From positions 248,001 to 312,000 of the forward strand of contig NZ_JAGQFP010000001.1 of NCBI RefSeq assembly GCF_019090095.1: a DNA stretch of 64,000 nt, in the 5' to 3' direction. The DNA comes from Stutzerimonas stutzeri (lineage in GTDB: Bacteria > Pseudomonadota > Gammaproteobacteria > Pseudomonadales > Pseudomonadaceae). The position numbers and the translations under genes were made by a program. Under the pieces are notes generated by a model. The model was not told the origin of the DNA, made no database searches, and saw only the letters and a list, made by a program, of their open reading frames with translations. Of this stretch, positions 9,032 to 22,516 are shown in pieces (the stretch's first letter is position 1; each line of letters starts with the position of its first letter).

Positions 9032-10024
9032 ATGAAAGTTAAAAACACCTTGGGCGTTGTAATTGGCTCCATGGTTGCTGCTACTTCTTTTGGCGCGCTG
9101 GCTCAAGGTCAAGGTGCCGTAGAGATGGAAGCGTTCGGCAAGCACTACTTTACCGACAGCTCTCGCGACGTTCAGCGTGATGGCGAGCTTTACGGTGCCG
9201 GCGCCAGCTACTTCCTGACAGATGACGTTTCGCTCGGACTTTCCTACGGCGAATACCATGATCTGACGTCCCGTGACCCGGTTGGTGCCGGCGGCCACAA
9301 GGATATCAAGGGCAGCTTGACGTCTCTCGACGCGACCTACCACTTCGGCCAGCCAGGCGTGGGCCTGCGCCCATACGTGTCGGCAGGCGCTGCTCATCAG
9401 AGCATCGGCCAGGCAAACCGTGGCGGCCGCGACCACAGCACTTTCGCCAATGTAGGCACTGGCGTGAAGTACTACTTCACTGAAAACTTCTTCGCTAAAG
9501 CTGGCGTCGACGGCATGTACAACATCGATGCCAACGAAGGCGAGTGGATGGCAGGCGTAGGCGTAGGCCTGAACTTCGGTGGTGGCGCGCAGCAGCAAGT
9601 CGCTCAGGTCGAGCCGACTCCTGAACCCGCACCGGCACCGATCGTCGACAACGAGCCAGAGCCGGAGCCTGAGCTGGTTCGCGTTGAGCTTGACGTCAAG
9701 TTCGACTTCGACAAGGCGAAAGTTCGCGAAGAAAGCTACAGCGATATCAAGAACCTGGCGGATTTCATGCAGCAGTATCCGCAGACCAGCACCACCGTTG
9801 AAGGTCACACTGACTCCGTCGGTACCGATCAGTACAACCAGCGTCTGTCCGAGCGCCGCGCTCAGGCAGTACGTGACGTTCTGGTCAATCAGTACGGCGT
9901 GTCGGGCCAGCGTGTCGACTCGGTTGGCTATGGCGAAACCCGCCCGGTTGCCGACAACAGCACCGAGGAAGGTCGTCAGATCAACCGTCGTGTAGAAGCT
10001 GAAGTCGAAGCGCAGGTTCGTTAA
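9032..10024 (+). CDS. oprF: Major outer-membrane porin OprF
   Basis: A 330-residue OmpA-family protein. The signal peptide is about residues 1-24, ending ALA. An eight-stranded beta-barrel region follows to ~180, then a Pro/Glu-rich linker (TPEPAPAPIV...EPEPEPE, about 190-212) and a C-terminal OmpA-like peptidoglycan-binding domain with VEGHTDSVGTDQYNQRLSERR. OprF anchors the outer membrane to the wall and forms a slow general porin. It is shorter than the ~350-residue P. aeruginosa protein and has no cysteine at all, so it lacks that protein's disulphide-bearing segment. GGGGA lies about 10 bases before the ATG. A strong terminator follows. Confidence 0.95.
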   Translation: MKVKNTLGVVIGSMVAATSFGALAQGQGAVEMEAFGKHYFTDSSRDVQRDGELYGAGASYFLTDDVSLGLSYGEYHDLTSRDPVGAGGHKDIKGSLTSLDATYHFGQPGVGLRPYVSAGAAHQSIGQANRGGRDHSTFANVGTGVKYYFTENFFAKAGVDGMYNIDANEGEWMAGVGVGLNFGGGAQQQVAQVEPTPEPAPAPIVDNEPEPEPELVRVELDVKFDFDKAKVREESYSDIKNLADFMQQYPQTSTTVEGHTDSVGTDQYNQRLSERRAQAVRDVLVNQYGVSGQRVDSVGYGETRPVADNSTEEGRQINRRVEAEVEAQVR

Positions 10025-10086
10025 TTCGTACCTCGCCCCGTCGCTTGATCGCGCCGATTTAGATTGGCGCGATCAATAGCTTTACT

Positions 10087-10124
10087 GAAAAATCCGATGC
10101 CAGCTTCTGGCATCGGATTTTTTG
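10087..10124 (+). terminator. Strong terminator after oprF
   Basis: ATCCGATGCCAG (10092-10103) pairs with CTGGCATCGGAT around CTT, with flanking A and T runs. A 12-bp perfect stem. Confidence 0.9.
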
Positions 10125-10774
10125 CGTTTGTAGGTCCTCGTTTCCTGCGAAGAGGCTGGGGCTATGGGAGCGGCAGACCGTTAGCGCTCCGTCCGCATGC
10201 TTCGCAGCGGCTGCAGCGAGCCTCCTGATGTCTTGGAGCGAGCGTCCAAGGCTCGACCAGGACAGCCGTGCCGAGGCGGCCAGCTTTGGATTTCTAGGCC
10301 ACGCCTAAAACCCGATCGATTGGTTCGTGCTGTGGGCGCTGGCTACCAGCATACGATTGCTTTAAGGGTGGACTGGCACTGCTCGCAATGCGTGCTCGCC
10401 TACCTGAAAGCAGGCCGGTCTGTTCTTAAGGACCCTGACTGCGATGTTTCCGATGGCGGATGCGGCTTCGTCGCGAAGTCGAATGCATTGGTCGAGCCTA
10501 AGCGCGGGCTTGTGTTCCTTCCACAGCACCTCGCTTATGGCGCGCGTGGCGGCCTTCATCTTCAATCGAGTCGGCTGGGCTCGGCGTCGAGCGGAGCAGA
10601 AACAGGAGCGCTGCCGAAATTAGCGGGTCTGAATGCTGCCACATAGAGCGCGGCAGTATCGTTGAGCCATCGAGAGCGCGACGCGGGCCCGGGACGCATC
10701 CGTCCGGAGGGAAGTGTGGCCGGGTATCCAGGCAAGCAAGAAGGCGTCTTGGTTGAGCACCCCCTGCAGTAGAC
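10125..10774. other. Gene-poor stretch between oprF and aceA
   Basis: About 650 bp without a convincing gene. Open frames on both strands are short, overlap each other, lack ribosome-binding sites and show no family I know. On either side the gene content matches two separate regions of the P. aeruginosa chromosome, so this is probably a rearrangement junction carrying decayed sequence. Small hairpins exist (e.g. CTTGGA/TCCAAG at 10233-10251), but nothing I can name. Confidence 0.5.
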
Positions 10775-10807
10775 AAAAAAAAGCTGCTCCCGGTGAGGGA
10801 GCAGCTT
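10775..10807 (-). terminator. Terminator after aceA
   Basis: On the minus strand AAGCTGCTCCC pairs with GGGAGCAGCTT and is followed by T8. Confidence 0.9.
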
Positions 10808-10873
10808 CCTTCGGTAGATGCCGGAGGCATCTGCTCACCACTGACCCGAGCTGTGCTCGGGTCGTGCCAGCTC

Positions 10874-12469
10874 TTAGTGGAACTGGTTCATGGTGTTGTC
10901 TTTACCGCTTGCCTTCAGAGCCGCTTCGCCAGCGAAGTACTCCTTGTGGTTGTCGCCGATGTCGGAGCCAGCCATGTTCTGGTGCTTGACGCAGGCGATG
11001 CCCTGACGCAGTTCCTGACGCTGAACGCCCTTCACGTAGGCCAGCATGCCCTGGTCGGCGAAGTAGCCCTTGGCCAGGTTGTCGGTGGACAGCGCGGCAG
11101 TGTGGTAGGTCGGCAGCGTGATCAGGTGGTGGAAGATGCCGGCGTGAGCCGAACCGTCGCGCTGGAACGTACGGATCTTCTCGTCTGCAACCTGGGCCAG
11201 CTCGGTTTCGTCGTACTCGACGCTCATCAGCTTGGCGCGGTCGTAGGCGGAGACGTCCTTGCCTTCGGCAACGAAGGCGTCGAACACCTGCTGGCGGAAG
11301 TTCAGGGTCCAGTTGAAGGACGGGCTGTTGTTGTACACCAGCTTGGCGTTCGGAATCACTTCGCGGATGCGATCGACCATGGCCTTGATCTGGCCAACGT
11401 GCGGCTTCTCGGTCTCGATCCACAGCAGGTCGGCACCGTTCTGCAGCGAGGTGATGCAGTCCAGGACGCAACGGTCTTCACCGGTGCCCTTGCGGAACTG
11501 GAACAGGTTGGACGGCAGACGCTTCGGACGCAGCAGCTTGCCTTCGCGCTTGATCACGACGTCGCCGTTGCCCAGCTGGGCTTCGGAGATTTCTTCGCAA
11601 TCCAGGAACGAGTTGTACAGGTCGCCCAGGTCGCCCGGCTCTTTGGTCACGGCGATCTGCTTGGTCAGGCCTGCACCCAGGGAGTCGGTACGCGCAACGA
11701 TGACACCGTTGTCGATGCCCAGCTCGAGGAATGCGTAACGTACGGCAGCGATCTTGGCGAGGAAGTCAGCGTGCGGGACGGTGACTTTGCCGTCCTGGTG
11801 GCCGCACTGCTTCTCGTCGGAAACCTGGTTCTCGATCTGGATGCAGCAAGCGCCTGCTTCGATCATGCGCTTGGCCAGCAGGTAGGTGGCTTCCGGGTTG
11901 CCGAAGCCGGCATCGATGTCGGCGATGATCGGCACGATGTGGGTTTCGTAGTTGTCGATCTGGCTTTGAATTTCGTTCGCCTTGGCGGTGTCGCCGGCTT
12001 CACGAGCGGCATCCAGCGCGGTGAACAGCAGGTCCAGCTCACGGCTGTCAGCCTGGCGCAGGAAGGTATACAGCTCTTCGATCAGGTCGGAAACAGCTGT
12101 CTTCTCGTGCATCGACTGGTCCGGCAGCGGTCCGAATTCGGAGCGCAGCGCGGCAACCATCCAGCCCGACAGGTAGAGGTAGCGCTTGTTGGTGGTCTTC
12201 AGGTGCTTTTTGATGGAAATCAGCTTCTGCTGGCCGATGAAACCATGCCAGCAGCCCAGTGATTGGGTGTAGACAGACGAGTCAGCGTCGTACTCGGCCA
12301 TGTCTTTGCGCATGATGTCGGCGGTGTATTGAGCAATTTCCAGACCGGTCTTGAAACGGTTCTGAGCGCGCATGCGAGCGACGGATTCAGGGTTGATAGC
12401 GCTCCAGCTGCTTCCAGCTGCTTCTTTCAGAGCGGCAACGGCCTTGATGTCGTTTTGATAAGCGGACAT
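10874..12469 (-). CDS. aceA: Isocitrate lyase
   Basis: A 531-residue enzyme of the long ICL subfamily found in Pseudomonas. It cleaves isocitrate to glyoxylate and succinate, opening the glyoxylate shunt for growth on acetate and fatty acids. The catalytic loop KQCGH is at residues 220-224 (Cys222), with metal-binding IIADIDAGFGN upstream. The ATG at 12469 has AAGGA upstream and gives the standard length; the open frame extends to 12673 but the extra residues look non-coding. It stands alone, with its own terminator and a long upstream region holding a promoter and an operator-like palindrome. Confidence 0.95.
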   Translation of the reverse strand: MSAYQNDIKAVAALKEAAGSSWSAINPESVARMRAQNRFKTGLEIAQYTADIMRKDMAEYDADSSVYTQSLGCWHGFIGQQKLISIKKHLKTTNKRYLYLSGWMVAALRSEFGPLPDQSMHEKTAVSDLIEELYTFLRQADSRELDLLFTALDAAREAGDTAKANEIQSQIDNYETHIVPIIADIDAGFGNPEATYLLAKRMIEAGACCIQIENQVSDEKQCGHQDGKVTVPHADFLAKIAAVRYAFLELGIDNGVIVARTDSLGAGLTKQIAVTKEPGDLGDLYNSFLDCEEISEAQLGNGDVVIKREGKLLRPKRLPSNLFQFRKGTGEDRCVLDCITSLQNGADLLWIETEKPHVGQIKAMVDRIREVIPNAKLVYNNSPSFNWTLNFRQQVFDAFVAEGKDVSAYDRAKLMSVEYDETELAQVADEKIRTFQRDGSAHAGIFHHLITLPTYHTAALSTDNLAKGYFADQGMLAYVKGVQRQELRQGIACVKHQNMAGSDIGDNHKEYFAGEAALKASGKDNTMNQFH

Positions 12470-12878
12470 GGTCAATCCTTCAAAAAATACGTGGTTGGTT
12501 GAGCACCGACTTTCCCACTTGAACCTGCATGCTTCCGCTGATGATGCGGGCAACACGCGGCGGAGCGTCGAAATACCGACCGAGACGAGGATTGAACCGA
12601 GGAGAGGAGGGTGTGCAGTTACGACCGCTAGAAGGCTTGAGCGGGCTGCGGAATGGTCGTGGCATTCCGTCATCTGCGGCGTGGCGCCATGGATGACTCA
12701 GCGTACTGGCATCTTCGAGCTGTGCGTCAATCGCTTCCCCGTCCCTCAGGACGACTCGTTCCAGTCGCAACCTCGTCAGTCCGCCTTGTGGGCAGTACAG
12801 TCACGGAACGGCTCTGCTGGTTGGCTGAGCGCGATCCGGAGGCCCTTGCCAGGGCCCCTGGTTAGCGGGAGCGGGGCC

Positions 12879-12907
12879 ATAATGCGCTGGAGGAACTGGT
12901 TCGTCAA
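12879..12907 (-). promoter_or_regulatory. Candidate aceA promoter
   Basis: On the minus strand: -35 TTGACG (12902-12907), a 17-bp spacer and -10 CATTAT (12879-12884). It lies 410 bp ahead of the aceA start and 6 bp downstream of a palindrome. Confidence 0.45.
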
Positions 12908-12913
12908 ATGTTT

Positions 12914-12939
12914 TGTAGTGGTTTTTTTTCAGCACTACA
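12914..12939 (-). promoter_or_regulatory. TGTAGTG/CACTACA palindrome, possible RccR-type operator
   Basis: Perfect 7-bp arms at 12914-12920 and 12933-12939 flank a 12-bp centre rich in T. The half-sites resemble those I recall for RccR, an RpiR-family regulator that controls glyoxylate-shunt genes in Pseudomonas. I am not certain of the published spacing. The site abuts the -35 of the candidate aceA promoter. Confidence 0.45.
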
Positions 12940-12972
12940 TATTTTTACAGGGCGGCGATTCGTCAACCTTGG

Positions 12973-13779
12973 CTAATCAAGCGTGTCGACTTTTATCCGT
13001 AGCGAGTAATCCTGGCGGCCTTGGGTAGAGTACCGTCGCAGGGTCCCGCTCTGGTTTGCACTCGCGCTTTCGTCTACGCCGCCGAGCGAAATCCATTCTC
13101 CCAGTCGACCGCTGACCCGGGTATCGGCCTCCTGAATATCGATGGCGCCGGGGAGGGTCTGACTCATGCGATCTTGGTGGCTGCTGATATCCACCTGTAC
13201 CCGATCTCCGTGGACGGTTGCAGTGGCATAGAAGCCGCGCGTGACGTTACGGTATTGGGTTTGCTGATAGATCTGGCCGTAGCCATCGGTGCCGCTTGTG
13301 GTCAGTGGCACGCTTTGGCCGACCTGAATCAGGGCCGGATATCCCTCGGTTGCCTGAACGTGTTGAACGCCGCTGCCCTGACTACTGGTGCTACGGCGAA
13401 TGATGCGGACCTGATCGCGGCCGTTCTGCTCGCCGCGCCCGGTCTGGATTTCAACATTGCCGGCCCGCGCTGAGCCGTCAACGCTGTAACCGCTGTCATT
13501 TCCGGTCGCCGTGTTTTGCGTATCGACGCTGATAAGCAGTCTTCGCGGTTCGTTATCGAGCTGAGACAGTACGTCGCGCAGTTCGCTGATCACCGAGGCG
13601 GGCGCATTGACGATCAGTTGATTGCCATAGGCATTGACCTTGCCCTGGTCGCCTACAACGGATTGGGCGATGGGCAGCACGTCCTCGGCCATGCGGTAGT
13701 TCAGCGGGATCACTTCGGTGGCTGCCTGCAAGGACAGACTGGTGACTAATGCAAGGCCAGCGAGCAGGTGGCGAGTCAT
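12973..13779 (-). CDS. Exported secretin N-domain (NolW-like) protein
   Basis: A 268-residue protein with a signal peptide (residues 1-20, ending LQA). Residues 22-80, VIPLNYRMAEDVLPIAQSVVG...NQLIVNAPASVISELRDVLSQLD, match the N1-type domain of type II/III secretins, which assembles into periplasmic rings. The beta-barrel secretin pore is absent; the rest is Ser/Gly/Gln-rich and beta-prone. Its function is unknown. It is the last gene of the roxA operon and overlaps the preceding gene by 4 bp (ATGA), so translation is coupled. The same arrangement exists in P. aeruginosa as I remember it. Confidence 0.75.
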   Translation of the reverse strand: MTRHLLAGLALVTSLSLQAATEVIPLNYRMAEDVLPIAQSVVGDQGKVNAYGNQLIVNAPASVISELRDVLSQLDNEPRRLLISVDTQNTATGNDSGYSVDGSARAGNVEIQTGRGEQNGRDQVRIIRRSTSSQGSGVQHVQATEGYPALIQVGQSVPLTTSGTDGYGQIYQQTQYRNVTRGFYATATVHGDRVQVDISSHQDRMSQTLPGAIDIQEADTRVSGRLGEWISLGGVDESASANQSGTLRRYSTQGRQDYSLRIKVDTLD

Positions 13780-14405
13780 ATCAAGAAGCTCCGCAGGTCG
13801 GGGTCGGACAGGCTATGGTCCCAGGCGGTATCGAATTGTCTTAGCAGTTGGCGGGCACGGCCTGGATCGCTGTACAGCGCATAACCGTTCGGTTGGTCGG
13901 GCGTAGGGCGAACCAGCGCGCCGCAATTATCCGCGATGACAAAGGCGGCTAGCTGCGTTGGGTGGTCGGGGTGGCATTTGCGAATCTCCATGTTGCTGCT
14001 CAACCGGCGTGCCAGGCCGAGCAGCCGGTGGCCGTTCTTGACAGCGCGCGAGGAATCATCGAGCAGCACGCGCAGGCGATTGCGCGGGTGCGCCAGGAGA
14101 AACCGCAAGCAGGCCTGTTGAATGCTGCTGTGGTTGTACAGCAGGGGTTCGAAGTCGGGGCTGTACAAGCTCAAGCTTCGCTGTGCCTGGCCGAGCAAGG
14201 TGAGGGCGTGTCGGCGCGCACCGTCGGCGGTTTCGAAGCGTTGTATCCCCGGCGTTTCACCCAGAACGAAAGGTGCGGCCTGCCACGGCTCGGTTGGGGG
14301 CTGTATGGCAGGCGGATTGTCGATCTCGAAGCGACCCGGCGATAGGAACTCGATAGCGGCCAGTTCAGGGGCAGCGTCCGAGCGATCCGAGTCGTCAATG
14401 CTCAT
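13776..14405 (-). CDS. DUF7931 (phospholipase D-like fold) protein of unknown function
   Basis: A 209-residue cytosolic protein. From residue ~65 the pattern ARRHALTLLGQAQRSLSLYSPDFEPLLYN...LLAHPRNRLRVLLDDSSRAVKNGHRLLGLARRL resembles a single phospholipase D-like domain, as in the DUF7931 family, but I see no HxK catalytic motif, so enzyme activity is doubtful. The start at 14405 avoids overlap with the GNAT gene, leaving a 7-bp gap; longer in-frame starts run into it. It overlaps the secretin-domain gene by 4 bp. Function unknown; the context suggests a conserved four-gene unit. Confidence 0.7.
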   Translation of the reverse strand: MSIDDSDRSDAAPELAAIEFLSPGRFEIDNPPAIQPPTEPWQAAPFVLGETPGIQRFETADGARRHALTLLGQAQRSLSLYSPDFEPLLYNHSSIQQACLRFLLAHPRNRLRVLLDDSSRAVKNGHRLLGLARRLSSNMEIRKCHPDHPTQLAAFVIADNCGALVRPTPDQPNGYALYSDPGRARQLLRQFDTAWDHSLSDPDLRSFLI

Positions 14406-14412
14406 CGCATGC

Positions 14413-14838
14413 TCAACTGCTTTTACGGAGCATGTCGACATGAGGCAGGCCCGCCTCCAGGAACTCATCGCTGACCACCTCGAAGCCGAGCCGTTCGTAG
14501 AAGGCGGTCGCGTGTACCTGGGCAGTGAGGCGCTGTTCGTTGAGGCCACGACGTTCGGCCTCCTGAATCACCGCTTTCATCAGCGCGCCGCCGACGTGCA
14601 TGCCGCGCCAGTCACGTAGCACGGAAACTCGGCCGATATGCCCGTCGCTGAGTAGCCGGGCCGTACCGATGGGATAGCCGCTTTCAAGTGCGAGGAAATG
14701 AACGGCCTCGGCATCGTCCGCATCCCACTCCAGCTCGGGGGGAACGGATTGTTCGGCAATGAACACGGTTTCGCGAATCCGACGCAGGTCGGCGTTGTCC
14801 CGTTGCCAGTCGGCGATGCGAACTTCTATTTCACTCAT
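14413..14838 (-). CDS. GNAT-family N-acetyltransferase
   Basis: A 141-residue single-domain acetyltransferase. The acetyl-CoA-binding motif A is seen as GRVSVLRDWRGMHVGGALMKAVI near residues 68-90, and the C-terminal HATAFYERLGFEVVSDEFLEAGLPHVDM is the typical small-molecule acetyltransferase ending, close to the ElaA-like group. The substrate is unknown. It overlaps the end of roxA by 8 bp, so it is co-expressed with the ribosomal oxygenase; modification of a ribosomal or translation target is a fair guess but unproven. Confidence 0.82.
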   Translation of the reverse strand: MSEIEVRIADWQRDNADLRRIRETVFIAEQSVPPELEWDADDAEAVHFLALESGYPIGTARLLSDGHIGRVSVLRDWRGMHVGGALMKAVIQEAERRGLNEQRLTAQVHATAFYERLGFEVVSDEFLEAGLPHVDMLRKSS

Positions 14839-15997
14839 CAGCGAACTCCAGACTTCCCTGTTTGACCAATTGCCACATCAGATTACGCCCATCCTCATCA
14901 CCCAGCCAGGCAGCGAGGTTCTCGGCGTGCAGTGCATCTGCGGAGCAGATCAGCTTTAGCAGCTCGCGCAGGTGGCCCGGCAGCAGTCTGCTTTGGCCGC
15001 TGGCAAAGAGTAGCAAGCCAATGTCGACTTCGCTCCAAGCGAGGCGAGCGCTGAGATTGCGCACCAGGATGGCGCCGTCGTCGAGCGCTGAAAGCAATTC
15101 CTGCTCGTCGATATCGGGACCCTGCACGCGTTCCGGATAACGCGGCTCGGTCATGAATTGACCAAACCAGGTGAGCAGTAACCGCTCGTCACCCATATGC
15201 TCGGCGAGCATGGCGCGAAGGCGCACCAGTGCGTCGCTCTGGATCTGGTGCGGGTCCTCAGCGGGTGTCAGATCGGCGTCGCTGTAGCGCTCTTCATCCG
15301 GCAGGAACTGGGCGAGGAAGTCCGTGAAGTGAGTCAGGACCTCTGCTGCGCTAGGTGCTCGGAAGCCCAGCGAATAGGTCATGCAGGCATCTTCGGCTGT
15401 ACCGAAGTGCGCCAACCGAGGCGGCAGATAGAGCATGTCGCCAGGCTCGAGCACCCATTCGTCGGTCCCTTGGAAGTCCGCGAGGATGCGCAGATCGGCG
15501 TGCGGCAACAGCGGACTGTCGCTGTCGCACATCTGGCCGACTCGCCAGCGACGCTGGCCCTGGGCTTGCAAAAGGAATACGTCGTAGTTGTCGTAATGCG
15601 GTCCAACACCACCGCCCGGTGCCGCGAAGCTGATCATGACATCGTCGATCCGCCAGTTCGGCAGGAAGCGAAAGTGCTCGATGAGGTCGGCGACCTCGGG
15701 GACCAGCTGGTCGACCGCCTGGACCAGCAGCGTCCAGTCGCGTTCTGGCAGATTCTGGTAAGTATCTTCGCCGAATGGCCCGCGGTGCAGTTCCCAAGGG
15801 CTGTCGCCATGCTCGATGACCAGTCGCGACTCGACTTCTTCTTCCAGCGAGAGGCCAGCCAGTTCGTCAGGCGATACCGGGCTTTCGAACGAAGGGATTG
15901 CCTGGCGAATCAGCAACGGCTTTTTCTGCCAGTAATCGCGCAGGAACTCGCGTGCGCTGATGCCGCCGAGAATTTGCAAAGGAATATCGGAAGTCAT
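14831..15997 (-). CDS. roxA: JmjC/cupin ribosomal oxygenase RoxA (50S L16 arginine hydroxylase)
   Basis: A 388-residue Fe(II)/2-oxoglutarate oxygenase of the YcfD/RoxA type. The iron ligands are visible: His134 and Asp136 in GPHYDNYD, and His197 in PPRLAHFG. The C-terminal part is the dimerisation and winged-helix region of this family. E. coli YcfD hydroxylates an arginine of ribosomal protein L16. First gene of a four-gene minus-strand unit. It lies downstream of purB, but a terminator separates them. Confidence 0.9.
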   Translation of the reverse strand: MTSDIPLQILGGISAREFLRDYWQKKPLLIRQAIPSFESPVSPDELAGLSLEEEVESRLVIEHGDSPWELHRGPFGEDTYQNLPERDWTLLVQAVDQLVPEVADLIEHFRFLPNWRIDDVMISFAAPGGGVGPHYDNYDVFLLQAQGQRRWRVGQMCDSDSPLLPHADLRILADFQGTDEWVLEPGDMLYLPPRLAHFGTAEDACMTYSLGFRAPSAAEVLTHFTDFLAQFLPDEERYSDADLTPAEDPHQIQSDALVRLRAMLAEHMGDERLLLTWFGQFMTEPRYPERVQGPDIDEQELLSALDDGAILVRNLSARLAWSEVDIGLLLFASGQSRLLPGHLRELLKLICSADALHAENLAAWLGDEDGRNLMWQLVKQGSLEFADE

Positions 15998-16031
15998 GCC
16001 TGTTACCTTGCCCTGCTACAGGGCTGCAAAT

Positions 16032-16055
16032 AAAAACGCCCGGCACAGCCGGGCG
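16032..16055 (-). terminator. Terminator after purB
   Basis: On the minus strand CGCCCGGC pairs with GCCGGGCG around TGT, followed by T5. It separates purB from roxA. Confidence 0.85.
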
Positions 16056-16073
16056 TGCAATAGGGGAGATCGC

Positions 16074-19315
<3,242 letters not shown>

Positions 19316-19370
19316 TCAACTGCAAAAAAAGGGATTCTAACAGGCCGGTCAAGTGAGCGGTTAGGGCGGA

Positions 19371-19811
19371 TCAGTCGCGAACGACCGCCAGGTCAAATGT
19401 CTTGCCCGATAGGTAGTCATCGATGCAGCGCATTATCAGCTCGCTTCGCCAACGTTCCGGTTGAGCGACCAACTCATCACGAGTCATCCAGTGCGCGCCC
19501 ACGATGCCTTCGTCGAGTTCGCGCTGCGGATCGTGCTCGAGTGGCGCGGCGATGAAGCAGACACGCTGATAGGTCACGCCGTTGCTCGGCGCGGTATAGA
19601 GATAGACCCCGACCACGCCACGCAGCTCGACGGTCCAGCCGGTTTCTTCGAGCGTCTCGCGCACAGCCGCCTGGCGCAGTGTCTCGTCGGGCTCGAGATG
19701 TCCGGCCGGTTGGTTCAGTACCAGCCGGCCGCCTTTGCTTTCTTCGACCATGAGAAAGCGGCCATCTGCTTCGACGATCGTCGCAACGGTGATATGAGGG
19801 TGCCAAGTCAT
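19371..19811 (-). CDS. nudJ: Nudix hydrolase, NudJ-like
   Basis: A 146-residue Nudix protein. The Nudix box runs from GHLEPDETLRQ through REtLEETGW (about residues 37-59) and has all the conserved Gly, Glu and Arg positions. The start THWP-like WHPHITVATIVE and the SKGGRLVLNQPAGHLE stretch match E. coli NudJ (YmfB), which hydrolyses thiamine pyrophosphate and nucleoside triphosphates. It lies upstream of mnmA on the same strand with a 67-bp gap, as in other gamma-proteobacteria. The substrate is inferred from the family. Confidence 0.85.
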   Translation of the reverse strand: MTWHPHITVATIVEADGRFLMVEESKGGRLVLNQPAGHLEPDETLRQAAVRETLEETGWTVELRGVVGVYLYTAPSNGVTYQRVCFIAAPLEHDPQRELDEGIVGAHWMTRDELVAQPERWRSELIMRCIDDYLSGKTFDLAVVRD

Positions 19812-19869
19812 GTTTTGGGCCTTCCTGCGTTAAACGGCAAAAGTATCGTTCGCGTGTGGCGAAAACGGA

Positions 19870-19893
19870 AAACCCCGGCATGGGCCGGGGTTT
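19870..19893 (-). terminator. Terminator after idh
   Basis: On the minus strand AAACCCCGGC pairs with GCCGGGGTTT around a 4-nt loop, followed by a broken T-rich run (TTCCGTTTTC). Confidence 0.7.
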
Positions 19894-19926
19894 CGCATGG
19901 ACCAAACGTCGGTCTACGTCAGCTGA

Positions 19927-22152
<2,226 letters not shown>

Positions 22153-22516
22153 GTAGTGTTGACTCTCTCTTGCTGAGCGTGCACAGAGCCTCGAGTGCGC
22201 AGGTAGGCGCGCTGGCTGGTGTTGCGCCAGTTACGAAGCTCGCCGCGATGATGTTGGTTGCAGCACCACTAGAGTGTTGAGCGTTCGAACCGTCCGGCCG
22301 CGGTGGGCAGCCTGGCGGTTTCAGGAGCAAGCCCCCCGAGGGAGAGCCATTGCCCCTTCATGACTCGTTAGTCACCTAAGCAGTATATCACCGCAGCCCG
22401 TTGTCGAAGAATGCCCGAGCCATACGACGAACGAACATATGGTTTCGGCCGATTCAACTGGGGTACTCTTTGAAGATGACCACTGTTTAATGTTTAACCA
22501 CAAAACGGAGTCCAGC
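22153..22516. other. Divergent promoter region of idh and icd
   Basis: A 364-bp region without genes that must hold both promoters. ACGGAG at 22505-22510 is the icd ribosome-binding site. A GTTTAAT/GTTTAAC direct repeat lies about 25-35 bp before the icd start. I cannot assign the -35 and -10 boxes with confidence. Confidence 0.5.

Larger units (their letters stand above)
12470..12972. other. Long upstream region of aceA
   Basis: About 500 bp without a supported gene; open frames here lack ribosome-binding sites and recognisable sequence. It holds a GGCCCT/AGGGCC hairpin at 12841-12856, the candidate promoter (12879-12907) and the TGTAGTG/CACTACA palindrome (12914-12939). If that promoter is used, the aceA leader is about 400 nt. 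Confidence 0.5.

Noticed and set aside
10197..10646. Plus-strand open frame of 149 codons and a minus-strand frame of 67 codons in the oprF-aceA gap
   Set aside because: They overlap each other, lack ribosome-binding sites and show no known domain; kept only as part of a possible decayed region.
10793..12262. Plus-strand open frame of ~490 codons opposite aceA
   Set aside because: Antisense shadow of isocitrate lyase; composition is unlike a protein and includes the aceA terminator.
12468..13028. Plus-strand open frame upstream of aceA
   Set aside because: Runs through the candidate aceA promoter and into the opposite-strand secretin-domain gene; no coding character.
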